A DNA stretch of 64,000 bases from assembly GCF_014648875.1 (NCBI RefSeq), contig NZ_BMRY01000001.1:1099304-1163303 (forward strand), in the 5' to 3' direction. Below, in pieces: positions 17,088-24,819 of the stretch (positions within the stretch are counted from its first letter, which is position 1; the number at the start of each line of letters is the position of its first letter). The notes under the pieces were generated by a model that had not been told where the DNA came from, searched no databases, and saw only the letters and a program-made list of their open reading frames with translations. Made by a program: the position numbers and the translations under genes. The DNA comes from Streptomyces parvus. Lineage in GTDB: Bacteria; Actinomycetota; Actinomycetes; Streptomycetales; Streptomycetaceae.

Positions 17088-18211
17088 CTGGGCTCCCTCG
17101 GTAGGCCGAGCACCCGCTCGGCGATGATGTTCCGCTGGATCTCGTCGGAGCCGCCGTAGATGGTGTCGGCCCGGCTGAAGAGGAACAGGTGCTGCGCGGG
17201 GTCGATCTCGTACGGCCGGTCCGCCGTCCACGGCTCCGGTCCGGCCGCCCCCGCCTCTCCCGCGACCGCCACCGCCAGCTCCCCCAGCCGCTGGTGCCAG
17301 CCGCCCCACAGCAGCTTCGCGACGCTGGGCGCGCCCGGGTCGCCGGTGGTGCCGAGGGTGCGCAGGGCGTGCCGGCGCATGGTGTCCAGCTCGGCCCACT
17401 GGCGTACGAGCCGGGCCCTGATGACCGGGTCCTCTGCGGCCCCGCTCGCCACGGCGGCGGCGACGACCCGGCCCAGCTCCTCGGCGAAGCCGATCTGCTG
17501 GGCGAGGGTGGAGACCCCGCGTTCCACGGCGAGCAGGCCCATGGCCACCTGCCAGCCGTTGCCCTCGCCGCCGACGGTCTCCGTGGCCCGGGCCCCGTCG
17601 AAGAACACCTCGTTGAACTCGCTGGTCCCGGTCAGCTGGCGGATCGGCCGCACCTCGATCCGCCCCGGCTGATCCATCTCCAGCAGCAGGAACGACAGTC
17701 CGTGGTGACGGGTGGAGCCGGGGTCGGTGCGGGCGAGGACGAAGCAGAAGTCGGCGTCCAGGGCGAGCGAGGTCCAGATCTTCTGGCCGGTGACGGTGTA
17801 GCCGCCGGTGGTGGTGTCCGGGGTGGCGGTGGTCCGTATCCCGGCGAGGTCGGAGCCGGCGCCCGGCTCGCTGTACCCCTGGCACCAGAGGGTCTCGCCG
17901 CGGGCGACGGGGGGCAGATGGCGGCGCTTCTGTTCCTCGGTGCCGTATGTGATGAGGGTCGGGGCGAGGAGGTTCTCCCCGATGTGGCCCATCCGGGCGG
18001 GGGCTCCGGACCGGGCGTACTCCTCGGCCCAGACGACCTGCTCGGGGAGGGTGGCTCGGCGGTTGCCGTACGTCTCGCCGTCCTCGCCCGGCCAGCCGAT
18101 GCCGATCCAGCCGGCCTTGCCCAACTCGCGTTCCCACGCGCGGGGGTGGGGGGTGGGGGTGTCGGTGAGGCGGTCCGCCAGCCAGGCGCGCACCTCGGTA
18201 CGAAAGTCCAT
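17084..18211 (-). CDS. Acyl-CoA dehydrogenase family protein
   Basis: A 375-residue flavoenzyme starting MDFRTEVRAWLADRL. The active-site and FAD blocks are present: WCQGYSEPGAGSDLAGI, the TGQKIWTSLALDADFCFVLAR sheet, and the C-terminal IYGGSDEIQRNIIAERVLGLPREPR. At the site where short/medium-chain enzymes have Glu (YEGT), this protein has Gly, as in many actinobacterial FadE proteins that use another base or a partner subunit. It introduces a 2,3 double bond into an acyl-CoA. It is coupled to the downstream alcohol dehydrogenase gene. A repeat/hairpin-rich spacer separates it from the upstream SDR gene. Confidence 0.92.
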   Translation of the reverse strand: MDFRTEVRAWLADRLTDTPTPHPRAWERELGKAGWIGIGWPGEDGETYGNRRATLPEQVVWAEEYARSGAPARMGHIGENLLAPTLITYGTEEQKRRHLPPVARGETLWCQGYSEPGAGSDLAGIRTTATPDTTTGGYTVTGQKIWTSLALDADFCFVLARTDPGSTRHHGLSFLLLEMDQPGRIEVRPIRQLTGTSEFNEVFFDGARATETVGGEGNGWQVAMGLLAVERGVSTLAQQIGFAEELGRVVAAAVASGAAEDPVIRARLVRQWAELDTMRRHALRTLGTTGDPGAPSVAKLLWGGWHQRLGELAVAVAGEAGAAGPEPWTADRPYEIDPAQHLFLFSRADTIYGGSDEIQRNIIAERVLGLPREPR

Positions 18212-18227
18212 CCGTGCCTCCTGTCCC

Positions 18228-18370
18228 TGGGGGCTCCGCCCCCAGACCCCCGCTGCTCAAACGCCGCAGGGGCTTGGTTTTCAAGCCCCTCCGGCGATTG
18301 AGGAGCGGGGGCTTGGTTTTCAAGCCCCTCCGGCGATTGAGGAGCGGGGGTTCGGGGGCGGAGCCCCCGA
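18228..18370. repeat. Intergenic repeat element with two tandem 39-bp units inside inverted ends
   Basis: The element is bounded by GGGGCTCCGCCCCC near 18229 and the inverse GGGGGCGGAGCCCCC near 18354. Between them are two almost identical units starting GGGGCTTGGTTTTCAAGCCCC at 18269 and 18308, each a hairpin followed by TCCGGCGATTGAGGAGCGG. Such dispersed units are common between streptomycete genes and can act as terminators or transcript stabilisers. Here it separates the SDR gene from the acyl-CoA dehydrogenase gene. It lacks spacers, so it is not a CRISPR array. Confidence 0.75.
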
Positions 18371-18376
18371 GGGCGG

Positions 18377-19294
18377 TCACCGGTTCGGCCGGTCCCCCGA
18401 CTTCGCCGCTGCCGCCATCTCCGCCACCCGCTCCAGCATCGGCATCGGATCCACCCCCACCGTCCCCGGCAGGAAGTCCGCGATCCGTTCCGGGGTCCAG
18501 GCCGCCCCCTCCGCGTACCCCGCCCGCAACTCCCTCGGCTGGGCCCAGACCGCGATCTTCGGGCCCGCGATCGTGTAGACCTGGCCGGTGATCCCCTCCG
18601 CCCGCGCCCGCTCGCTCAGCAGGTAGACGACCAGCGCCGCCACGTCCTCCGGCTCCCCGATCTCCTTCAGCTCCATCGGGACCTCGGCCGACATCCGGGT
18701 CCGGGCGACGGGCGCGACCGCGTTCGCCGTGACCCCGTAGCGGTGCAGACCCAGCGCCGCGCTGCGGACCAGCGAGATGATCCCGCCCTTCGCGGCGCTG
18801 TAGTTGGCCTGCGAGACGCTGCCCTGGTGGTTGCCGCTGGTGAAGCCGATCAGCGTGCCCCCGCCCTCCTGCTTCCGCATCACCGCCGACGCGGCCCGGA
18901 AGACGGTGAACGTGCCTTTCAAGTGCGTGGCGAGGACCGGGTCCCACTCCTCCTCGGACATGTTGAACAGCATCCGCTCACGCAGGATCCCGGCCACGCA
19001 GACCACCCCGTCGAGCCGGCCGTACTCCGCCAGCGCCGTGTCCACGATCCGCTGCCCGCCCGCCATCGTGGAGATGTCGTCCGCGACCGCGACCGCCGTG
19101 CCGCCCACCGCCTCGATCTCCTTGACGACGGAACGGGCGACCTCGCTGGTCGGCTCGGAGCCCTCGACGGAGACGCCGTAGTCGTTGACGACGACCCGCG
19201 CCCCCTCCGCCGCCGCGGCGAGCGCGACCGCCCGGCCGATGCCCCGGCCAGCCCCCGTCACGGCGACCACCCTGCCTGCCAAGAAGTTCCCCAT
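18377..19294 (-). CDS. SDR-family oxidoreductase (3-hydroxyacyl-CoA dehydrogenase-like)
   Basis: A 305-residue short-chain dehydrogenase starting MGNFLAGRVVAVTG. The nucleotide-binding TGAGRGIGRAVAL, the following NDYGVSVEG, the VCVAGIL strand and the catalytic Ser-Tyr-Lys set (GFTSGNHQG, then QANYSAAKGGI) are all present. NDYG after the Rossmann motif resembles the hydroxyacyl-CoA dehydrogenase half of peroxisomal multifunctional enzymes. The likely reaction is NAD-dependent oxidation of a 3-hydroxyacyl-CoA. It is divergent from a cyclase gene, and a TetR-type palindrome lies between them. Confidence 0.9.
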   Translation of the reverse strand: MGNFLAGRVVAVTGAGRGIGRAVALAAAAEGARVVVNDYGVSVEGSEPTSEVARSVVKEIEAVGGTAVAVADDISTMAGGQRIVDTALAEYGRLDGVVCVAGILRERMLFNMSEEEWDPVLATHLKGTFTVFRAASAVMRKQEGGGTLIGFTSGNHQGSVSQANYSAAKGGIISLVRSAALGLHRYGVTANAVAPVARTRMSAEVPMELKEIGEPEDVAALVVYLLSERARAEGITGQVYTIAGPKIAVWAQPRELRAGYAEGAAWTPERIADFLPGTVGVDPMPMLERVAEMAAAAKSGDRPNR

Positions 19295-19315
19295 GCCCGG
19301 CCCCTTCCCGCGATT

Positions 19316-19332
19316 TCTGACGGACCGTTAGA
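19316..19332. promoter_or_regulatory. TetR-type operator candidate TCTGACGG-A-CCGTTAGA
   Basis: A 17-bp palindrome with 7 of 8 symmetric positions lies between the divergent SDR and cyclase genes. It shares its layout with sites at 2772, 24699 and 24789. The likely binder is the cluster TetR regulator (15295-15948). Confidence 0.6.
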
Positions 19333-19378
19333 TTTTACGGGCAGTCGGACAGTCGCGCACAAGACCCAGGAGGCCTCC

Positions 19379-20305
19379 ATGTCCCTGCCGGCCGAGTTCC
19401 ACGAGATCGCGGGGCGCGTCAACAACTGGGGCCGCTGGGGAGAGGCCGACGAACTCGGGACGCTCAACCTGATCACCGACGCCGTCGTACGGGAGGCCGT
19501 CGGAGCCGTCCGCACCGGCCGCCGGATACCGCTCGCGCTGCCGCTCCGGCAGGACGGCGTACAGAGCGGACTCATCCCGGGCCGGGTCAATCCGCTGCAC
19601 ACCATGGTCCAGATCAACCAGGAGATCTTCGGCCCCGGCACGATCGCCACCAGCGACGACGCCGTCACGATGGGCCTCCAGGCGGCCACCCACTGGGACG
19701 CCCTGCCCCATGTCTCGCACAGCGGGAAGATCTACAACGGCCGCCCGGCGGACACGATCACCGCCCACGGCGGGGCCCGGTTCTCGTCCATCGCCGCCGT
19801 GGCGCACCTCGTCTCGCGCGGGGTGCTGCTGGACGTGGCCCGCGCCCGGGGCGTGGACCGGCTGCCGGGCGATCACGCCGTCACTCCGGAGGACCTGGCG
19901 GCGGCGGAGGAGTTCGGGGGCGTACGCGTACGGGCCGGGGACATCGTGCTCGTACGGACCGGGCAGATGCGCCTCGCACTGGACGGGGACCGGGACGCCT
20001 ACGGCTACCCGTCGCCGGGGCTCTCCGTGCGCACGCCCGAGTGGTTCCACGCCCGGGACGTCGCGGCCGTCGCCAACGACACCCTGACCTTCGAGATCTT
20101 CCCGCCGGAGATCGCGGACCTGTGGCTGCCCGTGCACGCGCTGCACCTGGTCGAGATGGGCCTGCTCCAGGGCCAGAACTGGAACCTGGAGGCCCTGTCC
20201 ACCGCCTGCGCGGAGGAGGGCCGGCACGCCTTCCTGCTCACCGCCGCGCCGGAGCCGTTCGCCGGGGCCACCGGGTCGCCGGTCGCCCCGGTGGCCATCC
20301 TGTAG
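19379..20305 (+). CDS. Cyclase family protein (kynurenine-formamidase-like metal hydrolase)
   Basis: A 308-residue protein; its ATG at 19379 follows AGGAGG by five bases. N-terminal MSLPAEFHEIAGRVNNWGRWGEADELGTLN is typical of the actinobacterial group. The metal-site segment is ATHWDALPHVSHSG, i.e. the H-x-D-x-x-x-H ligand set of the family, followed by GVLLDVARARG. The family hydrolyses amides, esters or lactones, for example N-formylkynurenine; the substrate here is unknown. Its promoter is shared with the SDR gene and carries the TetR-type palindrome, so it is probably part of the acyl-CoA regulon. Confidence 0.88.
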   Translation: MSLPAEFHEIAGRVNNWGRWGEADELGTLNLITDAVVREAVGAVRTGRRIPLALPLRQDGVQSGLIPGRVNPLHTMVQINQEIFGPGTIATSDDAVTMGLQAATHWDALPHVSHSGKIYNGRPADTITAHGGARFSSIAAVAHLVSRGVLLDVARARGVDRLPGDHAVTPEDLAAAEEFGGVRVRAGDIVLVRTGQMRLALDGDRDAYGYPSPGLSVRTPEWFHARDVAAVANDTLTFEIFPPEIADLWLPVHALHLVEMGLLQGQNWNLEALSTACAEEGRHAFLLTAAPEPFAGATGSPVAPVAIL

Positions 20306-20312
20306 GGCGGCC

Positions 20313-20813
20313 TCAGGCCAGGTTGTCGGTGAAGACGCAGGACGGCGGTTCGCACACCTCGCCGCCGCCCTGGACGACCACCGTGGGCTCCGCGGTCCGG
20401 ACCGGCGCGCTCCGGTCGACCTCGCACCAGATCTGCTTGCCCGCGCCCTCCGGCAGCCAGCCCCAGCGGTCGGCGAGCCCGTCCACCAGCTCCAGGCCCC
20501 GGCCGCCCGTGTCCTCGCCCGCCGCGTGCCGCTGGAGCGGCGGGCAGTCGCTGGCGTCGGCGACCTCGACCCGGACGGTCCCGGCGCCGCCGGAGGCCCC
20601 GCCGCCGCCGAAGAGCATCCGCAGCACGGCGGGGCAGCCCGTGTGGACGACGGCGTTGGTGACCAGCTCCGAGATCAGCAGGATGAGCGTCTCGGCGAGC
20701 GGCTCGTCATCCCCTATCCCGGATCCGACCAGGCGCGACCGCGCCCACCTACGGGCCCGCCCGACCTCTGCGGGATCCGGACCGACCTCCAGCTGAACCT
20801 GAAGCACCTGCAC
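20313..20813 (-). CDS. ATP-binding protein, RsbW/SpoIIAB-type anti-sigma kinase
   Basis: A 166-residue stand-alone GHKL ATPase. The N-box is ISELVTNAVVHTG with the Glu/Asn pair, the G1 box VEVADAS carries the Asp, and the G2 box is GRGLELVDGLADRWG. The family binds sigma factors or phosphorylates STAS antagonists; streptomycetes carry dozens of them. The C-terminal tail after CEVDRS is unique. It starts at GTG 20813. It converges on the cyclase gene, with 7 bp between stops. The STAS protein at 27046 is a conceivable but unproven partner. Confidence 0.9.
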   Translation of the reverse strand: MQVLQVQLEVGPDPAEVGRARRWARSRLVGSGIGDDEPLAETLILLISELVTNAVVHTGCPAVLRMLFGGGGASGGAGTVRVEVADASDCPPLQRHAAGEDTGGRGLELVDGLADRWGWLPEGAGKQIWCEVDRSAPVRTAEPTVVVQGGGEVCEPPSCVFTDNLA

Positions 20814-21220
20814 CGCTCACACCATCCGAACCGGCGGACACATCGCCTCGCGCCTCCTCAGGGTCACGGAACGTGATTCCCTTACGCGACAGCATGGTTG
20901 ACGTACAGTCACCGCAACAAGCGCTTCGGGCATATTCCAGCGCGAAGGAGTACGCGTGGTGCATACTGTGCGACGCACGCTGCGGGGAGTCGAACAGGAG
21001 CGCGCAGAGACTGCGAGAAACGCTCTTCGGGCAGGCCCGGCACATCTCCGGCGAGAGCCCTCGCTCCGGACCGGCGCCGCCGCACAGGCCGCCCCCGGAT
21101 CGCCCGGTTCCAGAACCACTCGCATCCCACGGAGCGTACCCGAGCCGGGCCCCGACTCCACCCGGTGACGAATCACGCAAAGGACACAACCCGGTATCGA
21201 CACCCGGCGGATGCGCTGTG
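20814..21220. other. 407-bp intergenic region with palindromes and one possible small ORF
   Basis: No recognised gene lies here. TCACG-GAA-CGTGA (20864-20876) is a perfect 5-3-5 palindrome and TGAC-N5-GTCA (20899-20911) a second one; both are placed to act on the promoter of the anti-sigma kinase gene at 20813. One possible small ORF (20956-21168) is listed separately. The right part is the downstream region of the acyl-CoA dehydrogenase gene ending at 21221. Confidence 0.4.
20956..21168 (+). CDS. Possible small ORF (70 aa), uncertain
   Basis: A GTG at 20956 follows AAGGAG by five bases, an excellent Shine-Dalgarno. The predicted product starts MVHTVRRTLRGVEQE and quickly becomes a low-complexity Pro/Ser/Arg tail with no recognisable domain. 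It could be a truncated gene, a small regulator or chance. The ribosome-binding site is the only argument for it. Confidence 0.25.
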   Translation: MVHTVRRTLRGVEQERAETARNALRAGPAHLRREPSLRTGAAAQAAPGSPGSRTTRIPRSVPEPGPDSTR

Positions 21221-22270
21221 TCACCCTCCGCCCCCCGCTTCCCGGACCGGCCGTCCGGGCGCCGCCGAGCTGCGCGGAAGCCGCCCCGCCGCCCCCAGAT
21301 CTGCGGCGAGCAGCTCCTCGGTGCCCGCCCCGGTGAGCCAGGAGGCGGCCCGGAGCCAGGCCCGTTTCAGGTGGAGGTGAACATCTGCCTCCCAGGTGAA
21401 GCCCATCCCGCCGTGGATCTGGAGGCAGTCACGGGCGTTGCGTACGGCTGCCTCGTCGGCGAGGAGTTTGGCCGCCGCGATCTCCACCGGGTCCCCGGTC
21501 ACGGCGGCCGCGTACACGGCGGCGCGGGCCGGTTCGGTGCGGGCGAGCATGTCGGCGCAGAGATGTTTGACCGCCTGGAACGCTCCGACGGGAGATCCGA
21601 ACTGCTCGCGGCTTCCGGCGTGTTGAACGGCCGCCTCGGTGGTCCGTGCGGCGCTGCCGAGCTGCTCGGCTGCGGTGAGCAGCGCGGCCTCGAAGCGGAA
21701 CCGCCCGGCGTGCGCCGGGGTGCGCTCCGTCGCGGCCGGGGCACGTTCCGCGACCGCCCGCGCACTGTGCAGCGGGGTGAGCGGGTCCATCGACCGTACG
21801 GGCCGGGCGGCGGCCACGAAGGCGCGCAGCGCCTCCCCGGTCAGCGACTCCGCGCCCGTCGCCTCCCCGGCCGGCGGCTCGGCCCCCACCACCAGCACCG
21901 CGTCCGCCTCCGCCAGGTGCGCCACCGCCAGGTCCCCGGCCACGGCCGTCACCACCTCCTCACCCTCGGCGGCCCCCTTCACCAGGCCCGCCGCCAGGTG
22001 TGTGGCGACCAGCGGGCCAGGCAGCAGCGCCCGGCCCGCCTCCTCGAAGAGCAGCACCGCTTCGGGCAGCCCGAGGCCCACCCCGCCCGCCTCCTCCGGC
22101 AGCCGCAGCGCGAAGAACCCGGCCGCGCCCAGCTCCCGCCACAGCGACCGGTCCAGGGCCCCGCCCCGCTCCACCGCGGCCCGCAGCCGGTCCCGGTCGA
22201 AGACCGCGCCGAGCAGGTCGCGCATACCGGACCGCAGGGCCCGCTGGTCGTCCGAGAGCTGGAAGTCCAC
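21221..22270 (-). CDS. Acyl-CoA dehydrogenase family protein (FadE28-like subunit)
   Basis: A 349-residue protein starting MDFQLSDDQRALRSGMRDL. It keeps the N-terminal helical domain (WRELGAAGFFALRLPEEAGGVGLGLPEAVLLFEEAG) and the C-terminal helix block (GSREQFGSPVGAFQAVKHLCADM; CLQIHGGMGFTWEADVHLHLKRAW). The central beta domain is short and divergent. That pattern fits the smaller subunit of heteromeric acyl-CoA dehydrogenases described for actinobacterial steroid side-chain degradation. The partner is likely the 385-residue protein encoded seven bases upstream (22278-23435). The final ~25 residues are low-complexity. Confidence 0.9.
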   Translation of the reverse strand: MDFQLSDDQRALRSGMRDLLGAVFDRDRLRAAVERGGALDRSLWRELGAAGFFALRLPEEAGGVGLGLPEAVLLFEEAGRALLPGPLVATHLAAGLVKGAAEGEEVVTAVAGDLAVAHLAEADAVLVVGAEPPAGEATGAESLTGEALRAFVAAARPVRSMDPLTPLHSARAVAERAPAATERTPAHAGRFRFEAALLTAAEQLGSAARTTEAAVQHAGSREQFGSPVGAFQAVKHLCADMLARTEPARAAVYAAAVTGDPVEIAAAKLLADEAAVRNARDCLQIHGGMGFTWEADVHLHLKRAWLRAASWLTGAGTEELLAADLGAAGRLPRSSAAPGRPVREAGGGG

Positions 22271-22277
22271 GGTGGCC

Positions 22278-23435
22278 TCAGCGCCCCTTCGGCAGGCCGA
22301 GGATGCGCTCGGCGACGATGTTGCGCTGGATCTGCGAGGTGCCCGCGGCGATGGTGTAGGAGAGGGAGGACAGCCGGTCCAGGACCCATTCCCGGTCCAG
22401 GTCGAACGCGTCGCCGCCCCCGAGCACCTCCGCCGCCGCCTCGTACAGTTCCTGGCGGAGCCCGGAGTAGCGCAGCTTGAAGACCGAGCCGCCGACGCCG
22501 GGGACCACGCCCGTGTGCTCGGACTCGCTCACGTTGGCCTGAGTGAGCCGCCACAGGGCCCGGAACCCGGCGTTCAGCCGCCCGAGCCGCCGCCTCAGCA
22601 CCGGGTCGTCCCAGCGCCCGTTGCGCCGGGCCTCGTCGGCGAGCGCGTCCAGGGTGCGGCGGCAGGCGACGACCTCGCCGACGAAGGCGGTGCCGCGTTC
22701 GAAGGAGAGGGTGACCATGGTGACGCGCCAGCCGTCGTTCTCGTCCCCGACCCGGTTGCGTACCGGCACCCGGACCTCGTCGAGGAAGACCTCGGCGAAC
22801 TCGGTGGACCCGGCGAGCGTCCGCAGCGGCCGGACCGTGATCCCCGGGGCGTCCATCGGCATCGCGAGCCAGCTGATGCCCCGGTGTTTCGGCGCGTCCG
22901 GGTCGGTCCGCACCAGCAGCTCGCACCAGTCGGCGACCTCGGCGTGCGAGGTCCAGATCTTCTGCCCGGTGACCACGTAGTCGTCGCCGTCGCGCACCGC
23001 CCGTGTCCGCAGCGCGGCCAGGTCGGAGCCCGCGTCCGGCTCGCTGAACCCCTGGCACCAGATCTCGTCGCCGCGCAGCACCGGGGGCAGCCAGCGGGCG
23101 CGCTGCCCGGCCGTGCCCTCGGCGGCGATCGTCGGCCCGGCGTGCAGCAGCCCGACGAAGTTCGCCCCGACGTAGGGGGCCCCGGCCCTCTCGGTCTCCT
23201 CCAGGAAGATCAGGTGCTGCGTCGGGGTGGCCCCCTGTCCGCCCGCGTCGACCGGCCAGTGCAGACCCGCGTACCCGGCGTCGTACAGCATCCGCTGCCA
23301 GGTGGTGTCGTACGCCCGGCGCGCGGGCCAGTCGTCGGGCGAGGGCTTCGGGGGCAGGCCGGGGAGCACGCCGGCCAGCCACTCCCGCAGCCGCCGCCGG
23401 AACTCCTCCTCGGCCTCCGTGTACGCGAGATCCAC
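22278..23435 (-). CDS. Acyl-CoA dehydrogenase family protein (FadE29-like subunit)
   Basis: A 385-residue flavoenzyme from GTG 23435 (VDLAYTEAEEEFRRRL). FAD and substrate blocks are conserved: WCQGFSEPDAGSDLAALRT, TGQKIWTSHAEVADWCELLVRTD and the C-terminal AAGTSQIQRNIVAERILGLPKGR. The usual Glu of YEGT is Ala here, as in the other family members of the window. It is sandwiched between the amidohydrolase gene (11-bp gap) and its probable partner dehydrogenase gene (7-bp gap). It probably forms an alpha2-beta2 enzyme that desaturates an unusual acyl-CoA. Confidence 0.92.
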   Translation of the reverse strand: MDLAYTEAEEEFRRRLREWLAGVLPGLPPKPSPDDWPARRAYDTTWQRMLYDAGYAGLHWPVDAGGQGATPTQHLIFLEETERAGAPYVGANFVGLLHAGPTIAAEGTAGQRARWLPPVLRGDEIWCQGFSEPDAGSDLAALRTRAVRDGDDYVVTGQKIWTSHAEVADWCELLVRTDPDAPKHRGISWLAMPMDAPGITVRPLRTLAGSTEFAEVFLDEVRVPVRNRVGDENDGWRVTMVTLSFERGTAFVGEVVACRRTLDALADEARRNGRWDDPVLRRRLGRLNAGFRALWRLTQANVSESEHTGVVPGVGGSVFKLRYSGLRQELYEAAAEVLGGGDAFDLDREWVLDRLSSLSYTIAAGTSQIQRNIVAERILGLPKGR

Positions 23436-23446
23436 GGTTCCGCCGC

Positions 23447-24646
23447 CTACTTGTCGAGGTCCAGGCCGAGCATCCGGATCGCGTTTCCGCGCATCAGTTT
23501 GTAGACGGTCTCCTCGTCCAGTCCCTTGACGTGGTCGAGGGCGACCTCCTTGGTGTGCGGGAAAGTCGAGTCCACGTGCGGGTAGTCGGTCTCGAAGGTG
23601 GCGTTGTCTCGGCCGACGACGTCCAGCGCGGAGATGCCGTGCTTGTCGCGGAAGAAGCAGCAGAACATCTGCCGGTAGTAGTACGTGGAGGGCGGCTCGG
23701 GGATCAGGTCGCGCACCCCGCCCCAGGCCCGGTGCTCCTCCCACACGTCGTCGGCGCGCTCCAGGGCGTACGGGATCCACCCCATCTGCCCCTCGCTGTA
23801 CGCCAGTTTGAGCGTCGGGAACTTCACCAGCACTCCGCTGAAGAGGAAATCCATCATCGAGGCCATCGCGTTGTTGAAGGAGAGCGAGGCCTGCACGGCG
23901 GGCGGGGCGTCGGGGGACGCGGCGGGCATCTGGGAGCTGGAGCCGATGTGCATGTTGACGACGGTGCCGGTCTCCTGGCAGACGGCGAAGAACGGGTCCC
24001 AGTAGCCGGTGTGGATGGAGGGGAGCCCGAGGTAGGTGGGGATCTCGGAGAAGGTGACCGCGCGGACGCCCCTCGCCGCGTTCCGCTTGATCTCGGCGAC
24101 CGCGAGGTCGATGTCCCAGAGCGGGATGATGCAGAGGGGGATCAGCCGGCCTCCGCTGTCTCCGCACCACTCCTCGACCATCCAGTCGTTGTAGGCGCGC
24201 ACGCAGGCGAGGGCGACCTCCTTGTCGTGGGCCTCGGCGAAGGTCTGCCCGCAGAAGCGCGGGAAGGTCGGGAAGCAGAGGGAGGCCTCGACGTGGTTGA
24301 GGTCCATGTCCTTGAGGCGCTCGGCCGGGTCCCAGCAGCCGGGGCGCATCTCGGCCCGGGTGATGCCCTCCAGGGTCATGTCGTCGCGGTCGAAGCCGAC
24401 GGCGGCGATGTTCCGCTTGTACGGGAACTTCAGGTCCTCGTAGATCCACCAGTCGGTGGGCGGCCCGTCCGGGTCCATCGTGATGACGTACTTCCCGCCC
24501 GTGTACGCCAGCTCCCCGATGCCCGCCGTGAGCGGCTGGGGGCCGCGCTCGCGGTACTTCGCGGGGAGCCAGGTGGAGAAGAGGTGCGCGGGCTCGATCA
24601 CATGGTCGTCGACGCTGACGATCCGAGGCAGTTCCGTGTCCGTCAT
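23447..24646 (-). CDS. Amidohydrolase-2 family TIM-barrel metal hydrolase
   Basis: A 399-residue protein from ATG 24646 (MTDTELPRIVSVDDHVIEP) with GGAGGGG about ten bases upstream; residues further upstream in frame are not credible. Features of the family are the N-terminal VDDHVIEP metal motif, VGFDRDDMTLEG, HIGSSSQMP, and ETDYPHVDSTFP near the C-terminus. Members are decarboxylases or hydrolases of cyclic acids, acting in the cytoplasm. It heads the operon amidohydrolase - acyl-CoA dehydrogenase - acyl-CoA dehydrogenase and is divergent from the acyl-CoA ligase gene. A ring-opening or decarboxylation step on a CoA-activated cyclic acid is a reasonable guess. Confidence 0.9.
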   Translation of the reverse strand: MTDTELPRIVSVDDHVIEPAHLFSTWLPAKYRERGPQPLTAGIGELAYTGGKYVITMDPDGPPTDWWIYEDLKFPYKRNIAAVGFDRDDMTLEGITRAEMRPGCWDPAERLKDMDLNHVEASLCFPTFPRFCGQTFAEAHDKEVALACVRAYNDWMVEEWCGDSGGRLIPLCIIPLWDIDLAVAEIKRNAARGVRAVTFSEIPTYLGLPSIHTGYWDPFFAVCQETGTVVNMHIGSSSQMPAASPDAPPAVQASLSFNNAMASMMDFLFSGVLVKFPTLKLAYSEGQMGWIPYALERADDVWEEHRAWGGVRDLIPEPPSTYYYRQMFCCFFRDKHGISALDVVGRDNATFETDYPHVDSTFPHTKEVALDHVKGLDEETVYKLMRGNAIRMLGLDLDK

Positions 24647-24698
24647 GGTGTGTCGTCCCCTCCGGCGCACCCGGCGGACGTCCCGCACCCAGGCGCTT

Positions 24699-24715
24699 TC
24701 TGATGGTCCGTCAGA
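24699..24715. promoter_or_regulatory. TetR-type operator candidate TCTGATGG-T-CCGTCAGA
   Basis: A 17-bp palindrome with 7 of 8 symmetric positions lies 53 bp upstream of the amidohydrolase start, in the divergent region with the ligase gene. Its layout is the same as at 19316. Confidence 0.6.
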
Positions 24716-24788
24716 TACAGTCGCGGCCTTCAGGCTAGCCCCGCCCCCCTGGACCGACAAGGCGCGGAGCCCTACGCTCTGCGCAATA

Positions 24789-24805
24789 TCTGACTGGCCG
24801 TCAGT
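24789..24805. promoter_or_regulatory. TetR-type operator candidate TCTGACTG-G-CCGTCAGT
   Basis: A second palindrome (6 of 8 symmetric positions) lies 15 bp before the acyl-CoA ligase start. Together with 24699 it gives each divergent promoter its own site. Confidence 0.55.
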
Positions 24806-24819
24806 TCGGAGGGATCCCT

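Noticed and set aside
18269..18346. Two 39-bp direct repeats considered as a mini CRISPR
   Set aside because: The units are adjacent without spacers and each is a terminator-like hairpin; no cas genes nearby.
17088..18947. Upstream in-frame extension of the alcohol dehydrogenase gene
   Set aside because: It runs antisense-like through the dehydrogenase gene and the repeat element; the ATGA junction at 17087 is the natural start.
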